The notes under the pieces were generated by a model. That model saw only the letters and a list, made by a program, of their open reading frames with translations, ran no database searches and had not been told where the DNA came from. A stretch of DNA of 22,000 nucleotides. It comes from Choristocarpus tenellus KU-1152 (Eukaryota > Phaeophyceae). The translations under genes and the position numbers were made by a program. Positions 12,101 to 20,486 of the stretch are shown here, one piece after another (positions within the stretch are counted from its first letter, which is position 1; every line of letters starts with the position of its first letter). The stretch is from contig CAXNAD020000311.1 of the NCBI GenBank assembly GCA_964200185.2, forward strand, positions 1-22,000, in the 5' to 3' direction.

Positions 12101-12248
12101 ATATCACGTGCTCGATTACCGACAACACCGTACGCACTCTACTAACTGTTGCTTTGGTGTGCCCAAACCACATCCTAAAGAGAAAAGACGGAACATCTCA
12201 ACAAACCTCGTGATATATCCATTCCTCTCCTGACGTAGATGATGCCAT
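5894..12248 (-). CDS. ataxin-3-like deubiquitinase: Josephin, two UIMs and C-terminal UBX
   Basis: Predicted exons in transcript order are 12248-12207, 11992-11835, 11515-11461, 11177-11141, 10965-10903, 10369-10259, 9811-9644, 8197-7940 (or 8164-7940), 7307-7210 and 6130-5894. All phases agree, giving about 408 (or 397) residues. Ataxin-3 is a cysteine protease that trims ubiquitin chains and works with the p97/Cdc48 segregase. Visible landmarks are SLCGQHCLNN with Cys21, HWFAIR with His134, YWNLNS with Asn149, GYSVFVVRG closing the Josephin fold, two UIMs and a UBX fold. Human ataxin-3 ends with UIMs and polyQ and has no UBX. I recall Josephin proteins with a UBX-like tail from apicomplexans, but this is from memory. 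Exon 4 and the exon 8-9 junction (a GC-AG intron) are the weakest points. Otherwise this would be two adjacent genes, but I see no separate start for a UBX gene. Confidence 0.8.
6131..7209 (-). other. intron 9 of the ataxin-3-like gene
   Basis: This 1,079-bp GT-AG intron lies between the linker and UBX exons. It contains the longest ATG-started open frame in the window (6500-7027, plus strand, 175 codons), which shows no domain or coding character that I recognise. No repeat was identified. Confidence 0.6.
7210..7307 (-). CDS. exon 9 of the ataxin-3-like gene (linker into UBX)
   Basis: This exon follows GACTCTAG and reads GGSGGGAPKKVGYEPKPVP, then DEPPPGSGVVRVQ before a GTGCAG donor. It begins with two bases, fitting the one-base overhang of exon 8 (GGA, Gly), and ends in phase 0, fitting exon 10. 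VVRVQ joined to LRLEGG makes a typical first UBX strand. The Gly/Pro-rich part is a flexible linker. Confidence 0.75.
7914..8197 (-). CDS. exon 8 of the ataxin-3-like gene (tandem UIMs), with read-through stop
   Basis: After CTGTCAG (exon from 8197) or GCTACAG (from 8164), both in phase, the frame gives a Gly-rich linker (GGGGSGWG) and two ubiquitin-interacting motifs, TEDEQLALALSTSV and EEDDIMRAIAMSLAD. Each has the acidic start and A-x-x-x-S core of the motif. The frame continues through GQGKRRKGSR to TAG at 7914-7916. Within it, CAAG|GCAAGA at 7940/7939 is a close match to a GC-type donor; splicing there removes the stop and joins exon 9 in phase. Both ends may be real isoforms. Confidence 0.85.
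9644..9811 (-). CDS. exon 7 of the ataxin-3-like gene (end of Josephin)
   Basis: This exon follows a TTTGTACAG acceptor and ends at GAG|GTGTGT. It reads RISTFHLEVALDQLRSDG then YSVFVVRGGELP, matching human LISDTYLALFLAQLQQEGYSIFVVKGDLP. The tail ELMAVARG leads into a linker. Phase (two bases in, one base out) fits both neighbours. The 1.4-kb intron that follows (8198-9643) held no further exon that I could support. Confidence 0.88.
9888..9935. repeat. 12-bp minisatellite, four units
   Basis: Four units of the type GTCAACCACAAC lie within intron 6 of the deubiquitinase gene. Read on the plus strand the array gives a QPQ-rich string, but that is antisense and not evidence of a gene. Confidence 0.85.
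10259..11177 (-). CDS. exons 4-6 of the ataxin-3-like gene (His and Asn of the Josephin triad)
   Basis: Exon 6 (10259-10369) is certain: EGGFLCNKQSHWFAIR then GGTYWNLNSTLGFP, with catalytic His and Asn spaced exactly as in human ataxin-3 (His119/Asn134), ending at a GTAAGA donor. Exon 5 (10903-10965) carries IWGLENLF, matching human VWGLELILF. Its acceptor (CCTGATAG) and GTATTT donor are chosen by phase. Exon 4 (11141-11177) reads VRAFVASSALQ before GTGAGT and would supply the helix before WGL, but it adds about six residues relative to human, so it is tentative. Confidence 0.7.
11461..12248 (-). CDS. exons 1-3 of the ataxin-3-like gene (catalytic Cys half of Josephin)
   Basis: Exon 1 (12207-12248) begins with ATG and reads MASSTSGEEWIYHE before a GTTTGT donor. 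Exon 2 (11835-11992) starts KQVSSLCGQHCLNNLLQ after a CGACAG acceptor, continues with DLADIAQDLNAKER and ends TPDALR. Exon 3 (11461-11515) reads FLAEDSGNVDETGNFSIQ before GTGAGC. These match the human order FHEKQ, SLCAQHCLNNLLQ, EEERM, SGN-DD, FSIQ. The oxyanion Gln (in KQ) and the nucleophile Cys are intact. A GTAAGT within exon 2 (11880-11875) is a decoy donor: using it would drop a conserved 15-residue stretch and break the phase. Introns are 214 and 319 bp. Confidence 0.88.
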
Positions 12249-12832
12249 GTCGATATTGAAAATTGTGTTAGATATTTGACCTTGAACTAACCCTTAGTGT
12301 TGGGTGATAATGCGATCATCCTGATCTCCACCCTCACCTCTTCACTGAAAACGAAGTATCAAGTATCAAAATCTAGTTGCAAAGGGAGTTCACGACTTAG
12401 AGGCGTTCTGATGATGGATAAGAGAACCTGTTCGAGAGAAACACCCCAACATCCAACACTCTATTACCGATGTGCATGTGAAAACGGGGGGTTGTGGATT
12501 GACCTAGATGCAGTCGCCGAGCTAGGTACTGTGCACTGCAAGATTGCGTGCTATGTCGAATAAGCGAAGAAAGAATAATAACAAGTGAGAAAGCGTTTAA
12601 AGTCTCTGCTGTCATATTGAACATCACTAGTGTAAGAACTGAGACCAATACACCAGATCTTCGTGGTGCACCTCGGTAGTCTAGAATTAACTGTAATCTA
12701 TATGTTTTGGCTTGACTATGATCATCACGTTCCTACTTTATAGTGTATCGACAACAAATCCCCTAAAGAGGCATTCAGAGGTGTAGGCTAGAGAGCGAAT
12801 ACCCACTTTTAGTCATTTCTGGTCCAACACAG
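12249..12832. promoter_or_regulatory. putative divergent promoter region
   Basis: This lies between the start codon of the minus-strand deubiquitinase and the first supported exon of a plus-strand gene. It probably holds the start sites of both. A single telomere-like CTAACCCTTAG lies at about 12287. Part may be coding: from the ATG at 12413 a frame reads YYRCACENGGLWIDLDAVAEL before a possible GTACTG donor, but its phase does not fit the next exon. Confidence 0.3.
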
Positions 12833-13572
12833 ATCGTCTCGTGCGGACGGACGCGAGGAATACTGGGATGATGACTATTTACCAGAGGACGTAGCTGGAA
12901 ATGAAGGCGATTCGGGGTGGTCGAACGGTGCTGCAGTGAGCAAGCGCTCCAGGGAGCGCCTCGAGAACCTCAGTAAGGTCGGACACAGACAAGAGCACGA
13001 AAGTGGGTGTTCTAGGGCGTATTCAAGCGATCAACTTGTCCTCTGCTCCGATAGATAGCCCCTGACTGAGCACCCCCAAACGTAAGAGGGAATACTGAAA
13101 GGGAATTTACTGGTTGCTTGAGGTAGCTGATGGACTACTGATGACTAATCATACCTGGATGGGACGTATTGGGTGGGGGGCGAGATGGTGAGGGATAGAG
13201 AAACTTGCAAGCCAAGGAATGTAAAGTGAGTCGCTGTTTGCTGTCCTGTGGAGGAGTGTGGGGCTTGAGGGTTGCAATGCTAAGGGTCTCTTTTAGCGGA
13301 TCGGTCTTCCAACGTATCCAACAGGGAGGTGGTCCTAAAGGGTACTCGAACCACTCCCAATGATTGCACCCCACCTTACATTTTTTTCTTCTTGTCTTTG
13401 TTCTGTCTGCTCGCTACCCTGTGCTTTCAACGCTTACTCTATTCCTAAAGACGAAATCCAGAATGTAGTTGTGAACTCTGGAGTGGTTCTTCAAGCTGAG
13501 CATTTATTTGAAAGGCTATGCGCTTCACTGCAGCATTATGCTGTGGTTAGAAGGCTGAGAATCCTCACATAA
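12833..13572 (+). CDS. unidentified small protein, three exons, 5' end unknown
   Basis: The exons are 12833-12972 (after CAACACAG, before GTAAGG), 13297-13341 (after TCTCTTTTAG, before GTACTC) and 13451-13572 (after CTATTCCTAAAG, to TAA), all in matching phase. The first part is acidic (REEYWDDDYLPEDVAGNEGD) then basic (SKRSRERLENL). The last part reads EIQNVVVNSGVVLQAEHLFE then RLCASLQHYAVVRRL, probably helical. About 102 residues are visible. I do not recognise the family. No ATG is in frame in the first exon, so an upstream exon is expected. The last exon could instead splice onward at GTG|GTTAGA, the same donor type as XPB exon 1. Confidence 0.45.
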
Positions 13573-14711
13573 TCCACATGTTTTTCTAAACCCATTTGAC
13601 AGAATATATTGTGGGTAAAAAGCATTAATTATATGATTAGGGTGGGTTTTGTGTATGCAGTAGAAATAGAGCAATATTGTATTCAACAGACACATCAAAC
13701 AAGTACTCAAATTATTTGTTTGTTCGCTGTACCCCTTTGTAATCCGAGTCACCCTTGCTTTGTGAGAACGTTTCCTTGTATGTATTGCATAGATACTAGG
13801 AGGGGCTGTTATTCACAGTCCCTCTTTGTTGTTTGATTGAAGTCTTCAAAGGAAGGCGCTTTTTTTGCCTGTTCAGTGTAGGGGTAGTTTGACTAACCCT
13901 AATCCTAAGTAGTTGATGGTTTCCTCTTGGTGGCCATTATCATTGTCTAGAGAGACCCTTTTGTATCATTTTTTATTCCCAGTCGAATAGATACATGCAT
14001 GGTGAAATATCATCTTGTTTGGTATGCACTTAATGTAGTATGTGGGAGGGTATATAGTTACAGGTATTCTATGATTCTCTGGGGCATAACGGTGTTTGCG
14101 GGTTGAGAGGTATCCTATCTTAGAGTGGGGTGTTGTTGAGTGTTGGAGTCATTTTGATTGCTTTCTAGTACATGTCCTTCTAGCACCCAAAAGGGTGATC
14201 TTGCCCTCATGTGGATGAGCACTCTGCTCTTCTACAGGCACAGACCTATAGTATCGTAGAGGGGGGAGGTATTTTACACAAGAGGCAGCTGTGACTGCCT
14301 TCTAGCACACGTGGTCCTAACGCTCTCTCCGGAGGGTGATATTGTTCTTGTGTAGATGAAAACTTGCTTCCTCTTCTACAGCCATAGCCTCCTCATGGAA
14401 GTTAGCTGTATTTTGAGCATGGGAACAGGGGTGTTAGCCTGAAGATTTCTCAAGTCTGTTACATTCAAAAGGTTCTAAATTGACCCTCCTCAAAGATAGG
14501 ATAGTTTTCATTAACTGCTACCTCTTGCTGTCCAAATTATGCAATATGATACAGTAAAGACCTCTTATCCCAAGTGCTTGCGAGCGTTTTGTGTAACTGC
14601 CAAAACAATACAATTGTGCTACCTCTGCTTGGAAAATATAATATAGTATAGGTTGCTACTTCCGGTACTGTGGCCCTTGTTCTGTACCTTGTGGGAAGGA
14701 GCTCATTGTCA
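13573..14711. other. intergenic, no gene recognised
   Basis: T- and GT-rich sequence without convincing exons. It includes a telomere-like CTAACCCTAATCCTAA at 13893-13908. Confidence 0.45.
13893..13908 (-). repeat. telomere-like array, degenerate
   Basis: CTAACCCTAATCCTAA: one perfect CCCTAA unit followed by one with a single change. Confidence 0.65.
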
Positions 14712-14897
14712 TCATTGTCTTGTTAGTAGTGGTATCATGTCATAATACAGGTAGCACTTCTGGCTGACCTTATAGATGAAAAACCACTTCTGATCCACAT
14801 GAGCCAAGTCTTTGAAAGGTGGAAGCTCTTCGATTGCCCAGGTCCCTCGGTGACCCAGTGCATTGCCCACCCCGATACCTTTGTATGTTGTGCTCAC
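14712..14897 (-). pseudogene. mariner transposase relic (first-Asp block)
   Basis: The frame reads AHVDQKWFFIYKVSQKCYLY, matching the first catalytic block of Tc1/mariner transposases (HVDEKWF followed by a K-x-x-x-x-Y-Y-L strand); Glu is changed to Gln next to the catalytic Asp. Only this block survives: no second or third Asp block or terminal repeat was found nearby. It differs from the two larger elements and is a separate, older insertion. Confidence 0.7.
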
Positions 14898-14960
14898 CAG
14901 TAAGCCAAATACCTTTGTATTTGAATTAATAACTGGCAGCGACTTACGATAGGTTCAACA

Positions 14961-14972
14961 CCCTAACCCTAA
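14961..14972 (-). repeat. telomere-like CCCTAA array
   Basis: Two perfect CCCTAA units. Confidence 0.8.
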
Positions 14973-15387
14973 TACCAAGGTTTTTGATGTCTTAGTGAGT
15001 AGTGGACATTGCTATGTCAATCTGAGGGCCTCTTAGTCACTAGGGTGCACTGTGCCTTCTTTTTTTTTGTAATGTCAACATGTTGGTGGCATCTCTTACT
15101 TAGGTGATTGACATCGCTCACACCTTTTTGACAGAAGAAATTTCCTTCTTTTTTGGGGTCACACCAATGTTGTCATAGATAACTCCAGCATATTTTTTGG
15201 GGTCCTGCAGCCCTTTCAATGCCTTAAAATGGTCTTAGTGTTGCTCTTCTTAGTATTGCTCTCTCCAACACATAATATCAGTCTTAGTGTTGCCTTTTGT
15301 TTGATGTGTATCAAGGACAAAGGTCCAATGATGTATCCTTGCTGCCTCAAAGCAGATCTGTGGTTACTGCCCCTCTTTCAGGCAGCA

Positions 15388-15408
15388 TTAGGTTAGGGTT
15401 AGGGTTAA
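15388..15408 (+). repeat. telomere-like TTAGGG array
   Basis: TTAGG followed by two perfect TTAGGG units and TTAA. It is the longest such array in the window. Confidence 0.85.
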
Positions 15409-15555
15409 TCAGGTTTTTCTTTTGATAGGAAAGGTCATATTCTGAGTTGTGATGCATCTACCTACGGTGAGTGTATCGGTTGATTTTAACTTGAAGTATC
15501 ATGGTATCATGGCATGATGATCTCATAATTCTTACCCTTGGTTGCAATCGGTCCT

Positions 15556-15570
15556 CTAACCCTAACCCTA
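15556..15570 (-). repeat. telomere-like CCCTAA array
   Basis: CTAACCCTAACCCTA, opposite in orientation to the array about 150 bp to its left. Confidence 0.85.
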
Positions 15571-16196
15571 TCCTTAATCCTTCTCATCATTCCTACCCGA
15601 ACCGAACATGATGATACCTGATATGTGAACTGACCACAATTAGACCACACTCTTCATGATCTTGACATTGATTTGAAAATATTCATTGGAGGGTGTGAGA
15701 TACGCAGTTTAGTGTCCCAAGCAATAGAATGTTCCTTAAGATAAGTAGTATGGAGCACGAGGTCATTGATCATCTATTGATTGCCTCCGGTGGTGGAATT
15801 GCAGAGACGATAGCTGAGATCATAATGCTAGATCTTGTGTTGATCTTGTGTTTAACTGGGAACCATGAGTCATATTGCTGATAGTGCATGTATGATCATC
15901 TTTATAGGATACCGATCAGCCAGCTTAGCACTCAACCACTTGCAATTTAACCTTGGGAGGCGAGGTATTGAGGTTGCTGCAAAGATCAGGTCAACGCTCT
16001 GATTTCACCATCTCAATATGACACGCTATTCCATTTTTTTTTTTTTAATGTTGCATTGATTTCAATATATATATATATGCCCTAGGATCACCCTCCTTGA
16101 CCTTTTTGTGAAGGAGTGGATTTTTTGATAATTTTCCTTCACCTCCCCCTGACTCTCACATAGAATATTAATATCGATAAGAGTAATATTGTATTC

Positions 16197-19100
16197 ATGC
16201 ATCAGGGACAAAAAAGGCGAGGAACTGCAGCAGGGCAGGACAAAGCTAAGGGTCTTGAGACTGGAATCCCTTCACTAGCAGAGGTGGACGATGATGAAGA
16301 TTCTATGTTACTTAACTTCAAAGATCATGTCAACATGCAGGTTAGAGAGACTCTGGGGTGTGGCTAGACTCCCATCCTGTCCCCCCCTTTGTTGAATGTG
16401 GTGGTCTGCCATTCTAAAATGTGTTTTTTTTCGATTATTGTAGCACTTACATGTTTGTTTTGATTGTTGTACATTAAGAAATACTAATTGCTGTACAGTA
16501 TACATTATACAACATACATTAAGCATTGTACTCCCTCTGTTTCACTTGATTGAACACCTATGAGTTTGGAAGGGTGGTATGCCACACCCTAGGACAACGA
16601 AGGTCTGAGAAGATAGGATATGTTTGTATACATTGTCATTAAGCTCTGTTTAATATTTGGTGGAAAACGAGTAAGTACATCCCAACCTCTATGGTCTTCC
16701 CCTCAGCCTGGAGGAACACCACGCCATTGGCCACCAAAGACGCATCTACATGCACTACTATCTGCCTATCCTCCTATGTCTTGCAGACTCCCTTTATGTT
16801 GTTATCACCTAAGTGGTTCAACACAGCCCTGTACTGTGCCAAGAGATTCTGCCAGACCTTGTCATGGGTCTCAGTATCATACTCTTTGTATCTCTTCAAC
16901 ACATTTTGTACCAGTTCCTCAATGTTGTACTAGCGAAGGCACTCTGGTCTGTTGTCTGCACACGCCAGAAGAATCCGAGGTCCAGAGTGTTCAAATCTGG
17001 TGACTGGGCAGGTTGTTTGAGCACACATATTGAGAAGCCTCTGGCAGTGACCCAATCAATCACCCACTGCTTTCTCAGCAGATGCTGTATGTGAACATAT
17101 GCTGTATGTGGCCTTGCATTGACGTCCTGAAGGAAAACAATGTCCTGCTTTAATAGGCATGGTTGAGACACTAAAGCTAGCAAGTGCGGGCATTTTCTCA
17201 TAAAGCTCACCAGTCATGTTGACGGTCTTTGTCTCAATGGTACATCGAATGCAATTAATCAATTAGAGGATGAGACAAAGGATGTTCGTCTTGCTGTAAC
17301 TAATCAATTAGAGGATGAGACAAAGGATGTTCGTCTTGCTGTAACTAATCAATTAGAGGATGAGACAAAGGATATTCGTCTTGCTGTAACTAATCAATTA
17401 GAGGATGAGACAAAGGATATTCGTCTTGCTGTAACTAATCAATTAGAGGATGAGACAAAGGATGTTCGTCTTGCTGTAGCTCACTCTGTCAGTGGCCAAG
17501 TTCTGATCATGATCTTCCAAACCGTCCCACGAAGTAAGTAACATCCTCCAAAGTATGTAACATGAATTACAAACATGGGGGCATGCGTTTGCAGCCAGAA
17601 ACATCACTTTTTGGAATGTGTGACTTGCTTGTGACGTGAGGACACTTAAAGGTAATGCCTCCCCAGGCTTGATGTAAACCCTTTGCCATTGGGAAACCTT
17701 GTCAAACCATTTCTCATCATTGAGGTGGACACGGTCAAACATGGACTCAAACACGTTCCCTGTACACTTTTTCAGGATGGTGCTCATGACAACGGCCACC
17801 CTACCTATCCACCTTTGTGTTGGTCAGAGAGGAAGGGCTTGATGACTCTTCGATATGTTTTGACCCCTGTCTCCTCAATGTACCTCCTTCTCTTCCCTAG
17901 GGTGACTTTGGCCTTTGCAGCCCATCTCCTCTGACTGCTTTAATTGCGCCAATATCCTCTTGCGGAATGGTTCTTGGTCGTCCACTATGAACAGAGGCTA
18001 AGCCCATGCCCTACCCATTATCGCAGCTCCATGATCCCACCCTCACCAACCGAGTCAATGTTGTTGTGAACATTCTGTACTTGTGTGCAGTTTGCGATCA
18101 GGCGCCTCATTGGACCCTGCCACAGGCCTTGTGCAGCCGAAAGTGCTCTCCAATGGCAGCTTGCCGCTTGTACATGACCAATGGATGTCTTTCGCCTTTC
18201 CTTTCCTTTCCCATCGTGCAAAGTATGGTTTTGATTGGTTCGCCCGATCTCGAGAATTTGTAATTCTGGTGTGTTGCAATCACCCTTCTCAATAGGAAGG
18301 CAACCAAATGTAACTGATAAACACAATTTCACAGTTTCAGGTCCAATTTTCACACCCTGCAACAGAGACAACAACGGCATACACCCTGCTATACCTTCAC
18401 TGGCACCAACTGTACTCGATAATGGCAAACACTCAAACGTTGGTTAGGGGCTTGTTTGAAAGCTCATAATTTGTCCGTTAACATGTATATAACATGTGTA
18501 TCACCGAACAATAATTTAGGACACCCAAGCCAGGGCCTCTGCACCCCAAAACATGGGTGTTTAATCAAGCCCAACAGAGGGAGTATAATGCATGACATAG
18601 GAGTACATTATAGGCTCGTGTTTGCAAGCATCCACTTTTTTATCTGCTACATCCAATTACTGATTTCTCTTTTTAGAAACGTTTTTCTTTCTTCCTTTAA
18701 TTGTAGACACTTCAGCGTCCATATCTATCCTTAGTGTTTTCTTCCTTTTTAATTGTAGACGCTTCATTGTCCATATCTATCCATATTTCTACATATTTTT
18801 GCAAGATTGTTTGGTCTTGGTATGGTATGGGTAGTTAGAAGTATTGAACTGTTGATGTTTTTTTCAAAATCCTTATACCGTTTGTGGTATATATAATAAC
18901 TGTAATACAGTCATACCGCATCAGTGGCTGCTGATTTCTTAGTTATCATAAAAACACTAAATTTACATAGAAGTTGGTGGCCTGCCCACTTAATTGAATA
19001 GCCCTTATTTATAACACGGGTCTAATATATATTCTTACTTGTGTAATTATTTTAAATGGTGAACTGTTGTGATACCAATCAACACTGCTCAAGTCCAAAT

Positions 19101-19944
19101 CTGAAAAATAAAAGCACAATGGTAGTGCATACTCTTCGTAATATGTCCCATCTGTTTTGTTGTATGGTGGGTTGTACTTGATAGGCTACTAGTAGATTGT
19201 ATTTGATTCAGTCAAGGGGTAGAAGGTTGGTTGTTGTATGCTGTTGTTTGAGGCACATTTTTTGAATGGATTATTTAGATTTAGTACTACTACTATTTCA
19301 ATTACTATCATACTGTCATACTATATACTTCAATAGCAATTTTTTTGTGTGTGTTTGTGTTACGTATTAATGTACTTCCATCATACTATCATACTATGTA
19401 CTTCCTTTCAATATCGCAATGCTCTCATCAAAGCACACCAGCTCTCATGTCTCTACAAGTCCCTAACCCTTACCACTCCCAAACCCCTCTCCATCTGTGC
19501 TATCTATGCAAATCTCGCAGCTAAAGGCTCAGCATGAGAACCGCCCAATATGGGTTCTGCCAGATGGACACATCTTTCTAGAGGCCATGTCACCCTATTA
19601 CACACAGGTTTGAGATTGCAGATAAAGGATGTAGGTTGTAGGTTGTCTACAACCTTACTACACATGGGGTTGCTGTCGATATTTTGTGATTCCCCCTGTT
19701 GTCCTTCTTCCCCTTCTTGCCCTTCTTGATCGGCTCATCTGTCCCCTTCCCCCCTTTCCACCTATAATGTACACATTTTTCCCTTGGGTGTCAGGCGTAT
19801 GACTTCTTGGTTGCAATTTCAGAGCCTGTGTCTCGACCAGAGTTTGTCCATGAGTACAAGTTGACCCCTTACTCCCTTTATGCGGCTGTGGCTGTCTCCA
19901 TTGACACAGAGAGCATTATTCGTGTGCTCAACCGCCTGTCAAAG
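16197..19944 (+). CDS. XPB: XPB/ERCC3/Rad25 TFIIH helicase, N-terminal three exons (partial)
   Basis: XPB is the 3'-to-5' DNA translocase of TFIIH, acting in promoter opening and nucleotide excision repair in the nucleus. The exons are 16197-16340, 19521-19607 and 19795-19944, all phase 0. Exon 1 runs from MHQGQKRRG to an acidic DDDED stretch and NFKDHVNMQ. Exon 2 reads [20 protein letters not shown]. Exon 3 reads [20 protein letters not shown] then [13 protein letters not shown]. Human XPB has [20 protein letters not shown], then QDFLVAIAEPVCRP and VHEYKLTAYSLYAAVSV. The exon 1-2 join ([12 protein letters not shown]) aligns with human LQMPLKDDHTSRP, so the 3,180-bp intron 1 is real and contains a mariner element. 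The helicase core is not in the window. An ATG opens exon 1, though a CATCAG acceptor just inside it is an alternative. Confidence 0.92.
16690..18307 (-). pseudogene. mariner transposase pseudogene of the intron element
   Basis: Fragments in order: a degraded N-terminal helix-turn-helix region (about 18020-18307), a second DNA-binding segment [17 protein letters not shown] (about 17920-17970), VHLNDEKWF with KVMFLAANA (first Asp block, 17600-17740), [17 protein letters not shown] (about 17190-17240), [14 protein letters not shown] (second Asp) and [16 protein letters not shown] (third Asp, 16960-17010). The LDLGFF end is typical of DD39D-like elements. Frameshifts separate blocks, stops occur, and a minisatellite splits it at 17256-17480. 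A 17-bp duplication (ATGCTGTATGTG at 17082 and 17099) widens the spacing between the second and third Asp. It cannot encode active protein. Confidence 0.85.
17256..17480 (+). repeat. 45-bp minisatellite, five units, inside the transposase
   Basis: Five near-identical 45-bp units start TAATCAATTAGAGG. Units 3 and 4 carry GATATT where the others have GATGTT, and the last unit ends AGC instead of AAC. The period is exactly 15 codons. On the plus strand the frame is open through all units as [15 protein letters not shown] repeated, inside a stop-to-stop frame at 17167-17541 (124 codons, no early ATG). On the minus strand it breaks the transposase between ATD and RCTIETK. Confidence 0.95.
18691..18782. 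repeat. imperfect tandem duplication, period about 50 bp
   Basis: The 40-bp block at 18691-18730 (CTTCCTTTAATTGTAGAC at its start, CCATATCTATCC at its end) recurs at 18741-18782 with five or so differences. It lies in XPB intron 1. Confidence 0.85.
19307..19420. repeat. imperfect direct repeat, two copies
   Basis: CATACTATC/GTC-type motifs followed by a TACTTC-to-CAAT block occur at 19307-19340 and 19381-19420, about 75 bp apart, in XPB intron 1. Confidence 0.65.
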
Positions 19945-20161
19945 GTGAGTTATAATTGACACATAGGCCCTTCTAGTACCCCCATACAAATTTGGGGGTG
20001 TTATGCAGTAGCAATTCTTGCACTTGATGTGTTGTTGTACTATGTTATTATGATATTATTATTATATTCCATGCGTAAGTGTCAAGGCACCATAGCTCTC
20101 TGCGAAAGGGGGCAATCACTCACGAGACTGAACTCTTCAATCACTTTCACTATCACTACAG

Positions 20162-20275
20162 AGGGCAAGACCGAGTTTCTCAGGTCTTAACCTGAGTGAC
20201 ATCTCAAAGGCAGTTGAGAAATTCAGAACAGAAAAAAAACAACTTAGTGCACAAAAGATGTCACAGAATGACTGA
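20162..20275 (+). CDS. possible alternative terminal exon of XPB
   Basis: After CACTATCACTACAG a phase-0 frame continues from XPB exon 3 and reads RARPSFSGLNLSDISKAVEK then FRTEKKQLSAQKMSQND to TGA. AATAAA follows at 20481-20486, before the second mariner element. It bears no likeness to the expected next XPB segment (the conserved SYGKVKLV region), so a transcript ending here would encode only about 164 residues without the helicase. It may be a cryptic exon or simply intron sequence that happens to be open. Confidence 0.3.
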   Translation, partial: RARPSFSGLNLSDISKAVEKFRTEKKQLSAQKMSQND

Positions 20276-20480
20276 GCAAGGCTACAGCAGGGAAATGGAT
20301 AAGTTAGAATCGGAATGGATCTTCGTTCTGACAGTCCTTCTGACTGTTTGGTCAAATCCAAAATCTTGTGGGTTTGTCTGGTTTAGTGGACTGGTCGACA
20401 TGGGCAAGTTTCAATGACATGGTTGGAGTGTGCATATGTATATGGTCATGTATTCACAAGATGTGTGTGTGGGTGATGCC

Positions 20481-20486
20481 AATAAA
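20481..20486 (+). terminator. candidate polyadenylation signal AATAAA
   Basis: A canonical AATAAA lies about 205 bp past the possible alternative XPB stop and 70 bp before the second mariner element. It could end a truncated XPB transcript. The hexamer alone is weak evidence. Confidence 0.3.

Larger units (their letters stand above)
14898..16196. other. intergenic region upstream of XPB
   Basis: No gene is supported. It holds three telomere-like arrays (14961-14972, 15388-15408, 15556-15570), repeated CTTAGTGTTGC motifs at 15234-15292, an AT microsatellite near 16066-16078 and an unexplained minus-strand open stretch at about 15128-15232. The XPB promoter should lie at the right end. Confidence 0.4.
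16531..18583 (-). mobile_element. complete but inactive mariner-like element in XPB intron 1
   Basis: Terminal inverted repeats of about 38 bp (16531-16569 and 18546-18583) begin CTCCCTCTGTT and share CTTGATT(G/A)AACACC further in. TA lies just outside both ends (16529-16530 and 18584-18585), the target duplication of Tc1/mariner transposons. The total is 2,053 bp. CTCCCTC termini recall plant-type mariner and Stowaway elements. The transposase lies inside on the minus strand. Immediate flanks also match as an inverted repeat (GCATT, then G or A, before TA), so the repeat may extend slightly outward or the target was palindromic. Confidence 0.85.
18584..19520 (+). other. remainder of XPB intron 1
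   Basis: AT-rich intron sequence to the right of the mariner element. It contains two local duplications (listed separately) and CCCTAACCCT at 19461-19470 shortly before the acceptor. No exon is supported: exon 1 joins exon 2 without a missing residue. Confidence 0.7.

Noticed and set aside
18018-18428. 136-codon minus-strand open frame as an independent gene
   Set aside because: It overlaps the degraded N-terminal part of the mariner transposase within the element's terminal repeats.
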